DNA of 64,000 nucleotides from Leuctra nigra (lineage: Eukaryota; Arthropoda; Insecta; Plecoptera; Leuctridae). A model generated the notes under the pieces. It ran no database searches. It was not told the DNA's origin and saw only the letters and a program-made list of their open reading frames with translations. A program made the translations under genes and the position numbers. The stretch is from contig OW203763.1 in assembly GCA_934045905.1 (NCBI GenBank), forward strand, positions 39,276,724-39,340,723, written 5' to 3'. Below, piece by piece: positions 36,003-45,394 of this stretch (the first letter of the stretch is position 1; each line of letters begins with the position of its first letter).

Positions 36003-37020
36003 AAGCGAGCGGAGCGAGCGTCTCCACTTGACTCTTGCGGCACTTTCTCTGTGTGTGTGTTTGTTGTTTTTTTTTTTTTTTTTTTTTTTGCTGGTTCAAC
36101 CCAGGCCGCACCGGTCAACGTATCGATCTGAAATTTTGCACACACCTTCATCTCACACTAACTTAGACCTGTATAGTTTTTGAGAAAGATCCGTTCACAA
36201 ATAAAAAAAATCGCGTTTTCCCATATAAATAGCATTCGAGGAGTCCGTTGCGGCCGCCCGATGCGCTCCATTCAAAACAACTCGGAAGCAAGCAGCTGTC
36301 TATCTATTATTGTTTGAATACGTAACAATTATTTCTTTGCGGTTGGATAATAGTTAAAGCAATACATGCGAGGTTATACTTAGGGTTTATTCTATTATTT
36401 TTGAAGATGTAGTTAATTGGTATAGGTATTTATTGTTTATGAGAGTTTTAACATGCAGTCTTACTTCCAATCTTTTCAAAGGCTGAGCAAATTATTTGTA
36501 GACCGATGAAATGTCTGCTTGATTGTAGAAATAGATTGGTTGGTTGATAATTGAAATTATGTTTATGAAATATTTATTTCATTTGTATCAGATACAATGT
36601 GTTAGGTTTGTGTTAGGTAAGCAATGTGCTAGAAGAAATAAGCTCTTTTATACGGAACGGCAAGTAACTGTTTGGATAATGTTTCTTAAATTATGTTTGC
36701 TCATATTAGCACTTAGATAATGGCCTATTTTGTGGTTTGAATCTCTGTATTTTTTATTTATAATAATTCCATAATACCTACGTACCTAAATACTGAAATA
36801 AATACACATGAGTGTGTATCATGTTGCAATGACTTGCAATAACTGTTGCAATAACTTGCAATGAGAAGCAAATCCAGCTATTTTTTATATAATTTAGTGG
36901 ATCGTGCTCCTAGATTTCAGTTGTTTTAGGTATATTATTGCCGGCTTTTAAGGAATTATGGTTCGAGGTTTTGCAGGTATCCGTGCTCGCTTATCAACGC
37001 GTTACACAGAGCGTTTTCCT
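36003..37020. mobile_element. Nested insertion of about 1 kb in the left arm, flanked by TTAA
   Basis: The right arm of the enclosing element gives the uninterrupted sequence, in which AAAAAGTTGTT runs straight into GAATATGACATCAAG. In the left arm the same join is split: AAAAAGTTG, then TTAA, about 1 kb of other sequence starting GCGAGCGGAGCGAGCG and ending TTTTCCTAG, then TTAATGAATATAACATC. TTAA at both ends would suit piggyBac-type insertion. I did not find convincing terminal inverted repeats, and there is no transposase frame; a T-rich stretch lies at about 36067-36090. Confidence 0.5.
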
Positions 37021-37438
37021 AGTTAATGAATATAACATCAAGATTGCTATATTTTGTGTTTACAATCACAAATTGAGTACAAATTGAGTCGCTTTTATGG
37101 GGATATAATGGAAATTATCGGGAAAAAAATATTTTTTGAGGGCCAAATGTATTTACTTTCTATATTATAAATAGGTATGACATTAGTGAACCTATTCATA
37201 TATTTTTTGTATGGGTTAAACAATTATTTCAATATTTTCACAAAATTAAGTGCATTTAATGGGCTCAGAATAGTCATTTTCAAAATGTTGTGAACATTTT
37301 GAAATAATGGTTTGAGAGAGAAAACTTTTATTTAATAAACAAAACACTGTCATCAGACATGACTGCCACTAGGACACAGTATAGTAAAATAATAAATTGA
37401 AATTGAGAATAATAAATGACTAATGGCTAATATTATAA

Positions 37439-37831
37439 CTAATATTGATTATAAAGATGATTACGTAAAATGGAAATGGAGCCCTTCAATGATAAAATGC
37501 TAATGTGTGATATAAATGATTTACTAAATTTAAATGCCTTGCAAAAATCCTTAAAAAAACTGGTGATGGTTCCTCTTGCTCCGATGAGCAGTCCAATCAC
37601 CTCTAACGACGTGGCTCCGTACTTCTCCAGGAAGTACGGGATGGTGGGATTGTAGATGTCTTTCTTCTCTGTGTCTACGTCTTCGCTCTGGCCGGCGTGC
37701 GTCTCGAAGCGGATGGTCGGATCCATGATGTAGCCGCGACGAGAGACTGGATCAATGGCAATGATGTCGATGCGCCGATTGCTCTCGTCGACAGCTACAC
37801 CATGCACCTCTTCGGCATGAATATGTGAATA
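37439..37831 (-). pseudogene. Retroelement C-terminal endonuclease-like (REL) domain fragment
   Basis: An open frame of about 130 codons sits in the loop of the long-inverted-repeat element. It begins without a clear start in EEVHGVAVDESN and runs through RRIDIIAIDPVSRRGYIMDP, TIRFE, TEKKDIYNPTIPYFL and EVIGLLIGARGTITSFF. The order of Asp (in RRID), Asp (in MDP), Glu (in RFE) and Lys (in EKK) resembles the PD-(D/E)XK restriction-like endonuclease at the C-terminus of R2-like non-LTR retrotransposons. There is no reverse transcriptase upstream, so it is an isolated piece. Residues after FCKAFKF look unrelated and end at a stop near 37439. Family assignment is by memory of the pattern. Confidence 0.6.
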
Positions 37832-38907
37832 TGTTCACTAATGTTACTCATACCTATCTTTAATGTAAACAAATTATATTTGGCCCTCTTATAAATCATA
37901 CCTACTTTTCCCGAAAATTATCATAAATATTTACCCATAAAAGCCACTTAATCCCATTAAAATGGGTTGTAAACACAAAATAAAGCAATCTTGATGTCAT
38001 ATTCACGAACAACTTTTTATTGCGAAGAGATTAACTGACGTCAAAACTATTTTGGGTAATTTCCCCCCAATTATCAAAATTTCCAAAATTTTGATTTAAG
38101 GGTATTGCACTTACAAAAAAATATGGATATATATCAAAATGCCATTCTTTATTCAAATATGCAAACTGAATGTAATTATTTTGCCCCGTTACCCCACAAA
38201 AAAAACGGGTTGCAAAATACTCCAAAAACCACCATTTGCGCCCCCTAGGGGGTTGTTGCCCCAAAGAGCAGATGTCGACCAAGTGAAAGTGTAATGTGCG
38301 TACCTTGAGGTACCCAAAACTACTTTTAGACCTACCGGGCATAGTCTAAAGTACCTCCTAAAAAATACTTTATGTATTGTCAGAGGTCAAGTATTCATAT
38401 CCTAGCATGTTTAATGCACATTATCTCCGCTTCTGTTTACTTTATATCAATAACAACGCATACCAAATGGAAGCTAAGGAAATTTGCAGTAGGTACATTT
38501 TATTTGAAAAACATTTTTCGTAGACTCACAGACAACAATATAAATAGGATCCAAAGAAGAAAAATGAACCTCGAAGGGTCACCTTGTACTTAACTTTTTT
38601 TATAATTCAATAACCTTGAGATTTATGATGATTACACTTATTATAGAAAAGATGGAGATATCATTCAGCTTCAATTTGAAATAAAGAAAAGTAAAATTGG
38701 GCGAATGGGAGCCAAGATATTGCCAATAATATAAAAGCAATTGACGCCATCTTTAATAGGCCGCCATCTTGAACCTGCACGCTCGAATCAAATGCCCTCT
38801 CTTCCAGAAATGTTCAGGAGGGTCCAATTGAGATATTTGCAAGAGCTGTAAGCTTTATCACAAAATGCATAGTTCAGGCGATTTTTGACCCTTAACTACC
38901 GGACTAT

Positions 38908-39171
38908 ATACCAACATGTGGATTTGGCCGGCTTCTTTTGACGCTGACCCTACGTATCGTTAACAGTCTCCTTGTACTGTTTTCAAGGTGTCAGTTTATA
39001 CAATTAGAAATGAAAGTTAAAAAATCTATTGGTTTAACTAGGTACCTGACAACACATAGATACCCAATTTCAAAGTGTTTCAATCATCTCTTCAAAGCGA
39101 AAAAATGGTCCGAAAAATGGTCAAAAACAATTTTTAGCCATTAAACAAAACATAACAGCCATAAAGGATAC
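38908..39171. other. Intronic sequence, nothing identified
   Basis: Short AT-rich intron segment between the long-inverted-repeat element and Nup154 exon A; no signal recognised. Confidence 0.4.
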
Positions 39172-39446
39172 GATAAAGCTGAAACATGATCGCAGGCGGA
39201 TGTGGAACTTTGGAGGTCTTTCCGAGCAGCTTGATGTCTGAGGCTCCAGTTCTCGCCCCCGCATTATTAATAGTGTGGTAGTCGAACTCTGAGTTCCCGC
39301 TGATCGTCGCCCCACTTCGTTGCACTTTCATCAGCGAGAACAGGGACGGTGTTGCCGCATCCGCGTTCAGAAACTTCACAAGTGTCGAACCACCGAGTGT
39401 CAGCAACTCCGTTTCATTCTTGGCATCCGTTGACAGTATGTAGCTC
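39172..39446 (-). CDS. Nup154: Nup154, exon A: N-terminal region
   Basis: The exon has one base, 91 codons and one base. It encodes TELLTLGGSTLVKFL, DAATPSLFSLMKVQRSG, ATISGNSEFDY and KVPHPPAIMFQLY. The NUP155 N-terminus has the same layout: an amphipathic helix, a PSL..LM segment, PTVSGMSDMDY and VPLPPELVEQF (from memory). The acceptor is CTTGTAG above 39446. The donor TATC|GTATCC at 39172/39171 is weak but gives an in-phase join to exon B (C plus GC makes Arg) with no gap against the family. The first exon with the start codon is not identified. The 5' part of this exon is the ancestor of, or a sister to, the 121-bp satellite that begins immediately upstream. Confidence 0.87.
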
Positions 39447-40229
39447 CTACAAGACAGATGTTACACTTGCATCAAGATGAGTGATGGAGTTGCAGCATCT
39501 TAGACAGATGCCTCTCAAGTGTCAGCAACTCTGTCGGCTTGTAGCATCCCTTGACACCGTGTAACTCCTACAAGACAGATGTTTCACTTGCATCAAGATG
39601 AGTGATGGAGTTGCAGCATCCTAGACAGATGCTTCTCAAGTGTCAGCAACTCTGTCTGCTTGTAGCATCCCTTGACACCGTGTAGCTTCTACAAGACAGA
39701 TGTTACTCTTGCATCAAGATGAGTGATGGAGTTGCAGCATCCTAGACAGATGCTTCTCAAGTGTCAGCAACTCTGTCTGCTTGTAGCATCCCTTGACACC
39801 GTGTAGCTCCTACAAGACAGATGTTACTCTTGCATCAAGATGAGTGATGGAGTTGCAGCATCCTAGACAGATGCTTCTCAAGTGTCAGCAACTCTGTCGG
39901 CTTGTAGCATCCCTTGACACCGTGTAGCTCCTACAAGACAGATGTTACACTTGCATCAAGATGAGTGATGGAGTTGCAGCATCTGCAGACAGATGCTTCT
40001 CAAGTGTCAGCAACTCTGTCGGCTTGTAGCATCCTTTGACACCGTGTAGCTCCTACAAGACAGATGTTACACTTGCATCAAGATGAGTGATGGAGTTGCA
40101 GCATCCTAGACAGATGCTTCTCAAGTGTCAGCAACTCTGTCGGCTTGTAGCATCCCTTCACACCGTGTAGCTCCTTCAAGACAGATGTTACACTTGCATC
40201 AAGATGAGTGATGGAGTTGCAGCATCCGC
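39447..40229 (-). repeat. 121-bp satellite array, part 1 (about 6.5 units), derived from Nup154 exon A
   Basis: Tandem units of 121 bp begin at the acceptor of Nup154 exon A and run to the LINE insertion at 40230. On the minus strand each unit has an acceptor (CATCTGTCTTGTAG), then GAGCTACACGGTGTCAAGG, then codons for TELLTLEKHLS and, one base out of frame, DAATPSLILMQV. The exon has TELLTL, VKFLNA and DAATPSLFSLMKV in the same order, so the unit is a diverged, frameshifted copy of exon A lacking 15 bases. Units are homogeneous among themselves but about one quarter to one third different from the exon, so they diverged before the array spread. Confidence 0.9.
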
Positions 40230-40390
40230 TGCAGTTCATGGCTAGTACCCGAGGAGAACGGACGTACTTCCTAAACATCACAGCGAGCACTGATAACAGG
40301 ACGAGAGCGCTGCTGCGCCGCAGCTAACAGGTTAGTGGTTGGTTTTGACCAAACAATTATAGAACACACAAGAGAGAAAATTAAGAAAAA

Positions 40391-41482
40391 ATGAATCAGA
40401 CGAACAATAAAACAACGAGAAAAAACACAATTCAATGTCAAATAGAAAGAGAGCAACAACGATTATCACCGCTGGAAATTCACGAATTTCTACACGCAGA
40501 TTTGCAACTGAACGTGGATCAAATAGAAGCAATACAACTTAACGCAGAAAACAATTCGTTCTACATAAAAATTGTATCAACACTTCTATTTCAAAAATTA
40601 ATTCAAGCTCATGCAGGATTAAAAAAATTCAAATATCAAAACGGATCAACTGGTCAACTAAGAATTATGAACGCGGAAGAAAATCTTACAACTGTCAGAG
40701 TATTTAATATCCCTCCAGAAGTAAACAACATGGAAATTAAGAAAGAACTAGACAATTACGGAACAATAAAAGAAATAACAGATGAGAAGTGGTCTACACG
40801 ATTTAAATACCCGGTAAACAATGGAATCAGAGCTATCAGGATGACAGTAAAAAAACCTATACCATCTTACATGAGTATAGGTGGATACAGAGCCCAGATT
40901 CAACACTTTGGACAAGAAAAAACATGTCAAATATGTGGAGAGAGAAATCACATAAAACAAGATTGTCCAGAACGCCGACACATAGCACATGTTCCTATTA
41001 ATAACGGGAACAGATATGCTCAATACCAACAACAACAGCAACAGCAGCAACAATAACAACAACAACAACCAAAACCACAACAGACACGTTCCACAGAAAG
41101 AAATTGGAAGTAATGAGAATATGATGCAGTTTGAAAATCCACCTGACGACACTACACTAATACACAAGGACATTGACGATGAAACAATAATTGAGGTAGT
41201 ATTGGAAGTAGAACCCAGAGAAAACGAGAAGAAGAAGAAGAAGACGAACCAGAGATAGATACAACACGGGAAGACAACCGGGAAACAACAGAGTCAGAAA
41301 GTAGTGTAGAACACGATAATGCAGATCAAACAAAGACAAATGAAGAAGACAAGAAAAGCGGAGGCAAGGGGAAAAAAAAGAAATCAAAAAATGGCAAACC
41401 ACAAGAAAACAGGGCATCTCAATCGGAAATAGAAAGCGAATTAGAAAGCATAGACAACGAAGACATGTCAGTAGAAGAGTAG
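40391..41482 (+). pseudogene. LINE ORF1: CCHC zinc-knuckle RNA-binding protein with frameshifts
   Basis: The open frame runs 222 codons from 40391 to a stop at about 41056 in a glutamine (CAA/CAG) tract. Residues 64-140 look like a weak RRM-type fold (RVFNIPPEVNNMEIKKEL, DNYGTIKEI), and then a CCHC knuckle, CQICGERNHIKQDC, follows. After the glutamine tract the sequence goes on in a second frame (VPQKEIGSNENMMQF) to about 41258, then in a third (DEPEIDTTRED, ending EDMSVEE) to the stop at 41480-41482, an acidic Lys/Glu-rich tail. These shifts lie at simple repeats (CAA and GAA runs), so slippage or sequencing error is likely. ORF1 proteins bind the element's RNA. Confidence 0.8.
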
Positions 41483-41718
41483 AAAGTAATAAGAGAAAAG
41501 CCAAGAGTAAGGAACTCGACAAGAAATGAAACACTGAACACCGAAAGTAAACCTAAAACAAAAAAAAAAGAAAATACACGATCCGCCATTAATTCAACCT
41601 CTTACGAATCTGTTCAACACAGCGACAACCAATAATACGAATATAAGCCAAAAGGAACCTGGCGCCTCCACATTGGCAAAAAAAGAATGACAAAAATTCA
41701 ACAACACAAACAAACAAA

Positions 41719-44700
41719 ATGACAATAATACGGACCTTAGCGACATTAAACATTAATGGCATCAGAAATAAAGTCACTCAACAACTATTAAAAGACTTCA
41801 TAAGAAACAATGACATCGACATACTGTTATTACAAGAAATCAATGACGAAAACCTGGACTTCCTAACACCATATGAATACCATGTCAACGTAGGAACAGA
41901 GGGAAGAGGGACAGCAATTGTATACAGGCCAGGTGTTAAAATAAAAGGATTCGAAGGACACGAAAATGGTAGAATAACAACAGCAATTTATGAGGAAAAC
42001 ACACTTATAATTTACATCTACGCCCCCTCGGGATCACAAGCCCGAAAAATGAGAGAAAAATTATTCCAAACAGAGATTCGACCATACATTAACAAGAACA
42101 TAAATCATATATTAATAGCAGGAGACTTTAATTGCGTGATGAAAAGAGAAGATCAAACAGGAGAATTCCAAAACTGCTACTCGCTAAACCATCTAGTAGA
42201 GTCCATGAATCTAATAGATGCGTGGGAAAAGTGTGGACCACAGAGCAAAGGCTTCACCTTTGTCAGAGCTAATTCCGCCTCCAGAATAGATAGATTCCAC
42301 GTCTCAAACACTATGAAATCAAACCTGCACAAGATGTTCACACTACCAGTCTCATTCAGTGATCACCATGCAGTAATTCTTCAAATATCAACACAGTCAA
42401 TCCCCTTGCGGCTAGGTCGTGGCACGTGGAAAATAAACGCGTCTTGCTTCAACTCTGAGAAGGTGCAAGAAGAATTTCCAAAAATATGGGAAAAACTGAA
42501 AGCTAGGAAAAAAAATCAACAATCAATGGTTCAATGGTGGGTACAAGTAGCGAAACCTGGGATAAAAAAATTCTTCAAATGGATATCAATAAAAAAAGCG
42601 AGGGAGAACAGAGAAACAATGGCCTTTTATAATGGAGTAATGGAAGACTGTATGAAAGAACAAAACTTAAATAAGATTCCATCAACTGATTTAGCCAATA
42701 AAATAAGACAAATAAAGAAGAAATTAACAAAAGGAAAGAGCAGCAAATGATTGGCATTCAAATAAGAGCTAAACAAGAGTCACCAATTGAAAATGAACGA
42801 ACGTCAATATATCACATAGCAAAAGAAAGGAAAAATGGGAACAGAAGAGTAATAACAAAAATGAAATCGATCACTGATGAAACCCTACAGACAAATTCAG
42901 ATATCATCCAAGAAGCCGAAAAATATTTCAAGACACTATTTGAAGATAATGAAGATGTTCAAGCAATACCAAATGAAAACTTTCTGAACCACGTGAACGA
43001 AGTGCTGTCCCAGACGGAAGCAGACGAAGTGGAGAGAGACATATCAACAGGGGAAATAGAATACGCATTGTCACAAACGCAGCATCACAAATCACCAGGG
43101 CCAGATGGAATCACGTATGAATTTTATAAGCATTTCTGGGAAATAGTTAAGGTGGAAATTACTAATATTTTCCAAGAGATCTTGACACCATTGCCGGGAA
43201 CAAACAAAGAAGGACTGACGGATGGTGTGATAATTCTCATCCCAAAAGAAGCAAAACCGAACAAAATAACAGATTATAGACCGATTACACTCCTCAATAC
43301 AGACATCAAACTTTTCATGAAAATAATTGCTAAACGATTTAAGAACGTCATCCCAAATTTGATTGAAGAAGGACAAACATGCTGCACCAACAAAAGTATT
43401 TTCCACAATATCGAAACAATACGGAACATAATTATGCACTACGAAATTAACAAAACAGAGTCAGCGGCTATAATTAGTCTCGATTTTAATAAGGCGTTCG
43501 ACAGAGTACAGCACAAATACCTATGGGAAGTCCTTAAAAAATTTGGATTCAACGAAAAAATAATAACTTGCATACAATCGTTATATGGAAAAGCAAACTC
43601 CAATCTGCAAATTAATGGGCACATTTCAAAAAAAATACACATAAAAAAGTCAGTCAGGCAGGGTTGCCCCTTATCAATGGCGCTCTTTTGCCTGTCACTG
43701 CAACCGTTAATAAAAGCCATACAAAATCAACTTTCAGGCATGACAATTAATGGAATAAAAGAAGCCGTAAACGCCTATGCCGATGACGTAACCATAATTC
43801 TAGAAAAACAAGAAGACAAAAAAATGCTAAATATAATTATAGAAGAGTATGAAAAAATATCGGGTGCCAAGATCAACATTCAAAAATCAGCGATAATGCC
43901 ACTTGGCAATTGGGAATTGCAACAAGCAAGTAGCGTTTTTCCAACAGTCAAGTCGTTGAAAATACTTGGGATAGTCTTTGAAGATAGTATGGAAAGAACA
44001 ATAGACAACAACTGGCATCAACTATCCAACAAAATAAGAGTGAAAGCTAGGGAACATCAATCACGAGAGCTAAACATAATACAAAGAACCTGGATTATTA
44101 ACACATTTATGTTGTCAAAGTTGTGGTACGTCGCCCAAATTCTCCCATCAAAGGTCAAGATTTCGCAAAAAATTGAACAGATAATAGGGAATTTCCTGTG
44201 GAGAGGATTTTGGTATAGAGTTGGAAGAAGTCAAGTCAGCTGAACACGAAAAAAGAAGAAGGAGGTCTTGGCCTAATAGCAGTGGGACCCAAATGTATGG
44301 CACTGATTGGAAAACGAATTATAAACACCCTTAAAGATAAATCGGATACCTTTAATAAAGCACAGACAATATTAATGATGAAGAACCCACCAATTTACTT
44401 CAAAGATACGATAAACAAAATACAAGCGATACCAACAACGCAGATGGACTTTAAAGAAGAAACAATTATTACCAAAAAACTCTACATAGCACTTTTAAAC
44501 TGTAATAAAAAAGAACACAAGAATGTCCAAAAACACCTCCAAAAAAATTGGAAGAGAATATGGAGCAATAACTTCAATAATAATATCCAGTCTGACTGGC
44601 AGCAGTCAATGTATTTAACGATAAACGACTGCATAGCTACAAAATATAAACAACACTGCCATAATATCAATACTGATCCCATTTGCAAACATTGTAATAA

Positions 44701-44977
44701 TATTGACACCCTTGACCACAGATTAACAGAATGTATAGGGAAACATAACTGGCTATGGCTAAAAGAAAAAGTTAATAAAATCACAAATCAGGCTAAAATA
44801 ACCGATGAACAACTATATAATTTAGATTTTAGGTTAAAATGTGGGGATGTGCAGAGGGCAGTGGTTTGGCTGGTGTCTGGAACTGTACACTGCAATCTAA
44901 TCTTAGCTTCAGCGGTAGCTGACGAAGGGAATGTGAAAAGCATGGCTTTTCTAAAAACTGAGTTAAGAACAAAATGA
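41719..44977 (+). pseudogene. LINE ORF2: APE endonuclease plus reverse transcriptase, two frameshifts
   Basis: Segment one (41719-42750) is an AP-endonuclease-like domain with LNINGIRNK, ILLLQEI, YIYAPSG, IAGDFNCV, SRIDRFHVS and SDHHAV, the usual order of catalytic motifs. Segment two (42747-44243) is the reverse transcriptase: KSPGPDGITYEFYK, PITLLN, SLDFNKAFDRV, VRQGCPLSMALF and the active-site YADDV. Segment three (44250-44977) starts in a third frame with GGLGLI and has a C-terminal CKHC...HRLTEC knuckle. The breaks near 42735 and 44235 are single-base shifts, so this copy cannot make the full protein unless they are sequence errors. All catalytic residues are otherwise present. Such a protein copies its own RNA into nicked chromosomal DNA. 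Confidence 0.92.
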
Positions 44978-45394
44978 CTGGAAATTGGAAAACAAGGTAG
45001 AACCAAATACTTTGCAAGACATATTTTCTGTTTTTAAAATTTAAGTGTAAGGCAAATGTTTCAAATGTGTGTATTAAATTGATAAAATACTGGGAACATG
45101 GGAAACTGAATGAATTGCATTAGATGAACAGAAGATTATTGTGAGATTGTGAACTTGAGTGAAAAATGTGAATGTAATTGTAATATTGTGAAATGGTTTT
45201 TGTGAAATGTAAATTGTAAAATTGTGAACGTTAATTATGAAATGTCATCCGTGAATTGCAAAATTATAATTTGTATGATTTATCAATCGAAAAACTGTGA
45301 AATTGTGAATTGTAAATTAAGAATTGTGATTTATGAAATGTGATGTGTGAAAATGTCAATTGTAAAATTGTAAAAATAAAACAATAATAAAAAA

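Larger units (their letters stand above)
35017..38907. mobile_element. Long-inverted-repeat (foldback-type) element, about 3.9 kb with a nested insertion
   Basis: The left arm (about 35017-36005 and 37020-37200) and the right arm (about 37840-38907) are inverted copies of one another. Matching landmarks include TAGTCCGGTAG at the left tip and CTACCGGACTA at the right tip; GGCTCAAGATGGCGGCC near 35140 against its complement near 38760; and GTACCTCAAGGTACGCACA near 35724 against its complement near 38300. The left arm also contains a smaller palindrome around GGATCC (35330-35480). The loop between arms (37200-37840) carries the retroelement-like ORF described separately. A target duplication is not clear. 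It fills most of the intron between Nup154 exons A and B. Confidence 0.8.
40230..45394 (+). mobile_element. Non-LTR retrotransposon (LINE), nearly full length, inserted in the 121-bp satellite
   Basis: About 5.2 kb of unique sequence splits the satellite between GCATCCGC on the left and AGATGCTTCTC on the right. Four bases (AGAC) of the satellite unit are missing at the break, and I see no target duplication. The order is a 5' leader with CCCGAGGAGAACGG, ORF1 (40391-41482), ORF2 (41719-44977), about 400 bp of TGTGAAATTGTGAA-rich 3' UTR and a short A-rich tail (AATAATAAAAAAAG). ORF2 has an APE endonuclease followed by a reverse transcriptase. The RT motif style (SPGPDGITYEFYK, DFNKAFDRV) resembles the L1/Tx1 group, though the clade needs a tree. 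Confidence 0.93.

Noticed and set aside
40748..41534. Minus-strand Leu/Phe-rich ORFs opposite the LINE
   Set aside because: They are complements of A-rich LINE ORF1 sequence with low-complexity translations.
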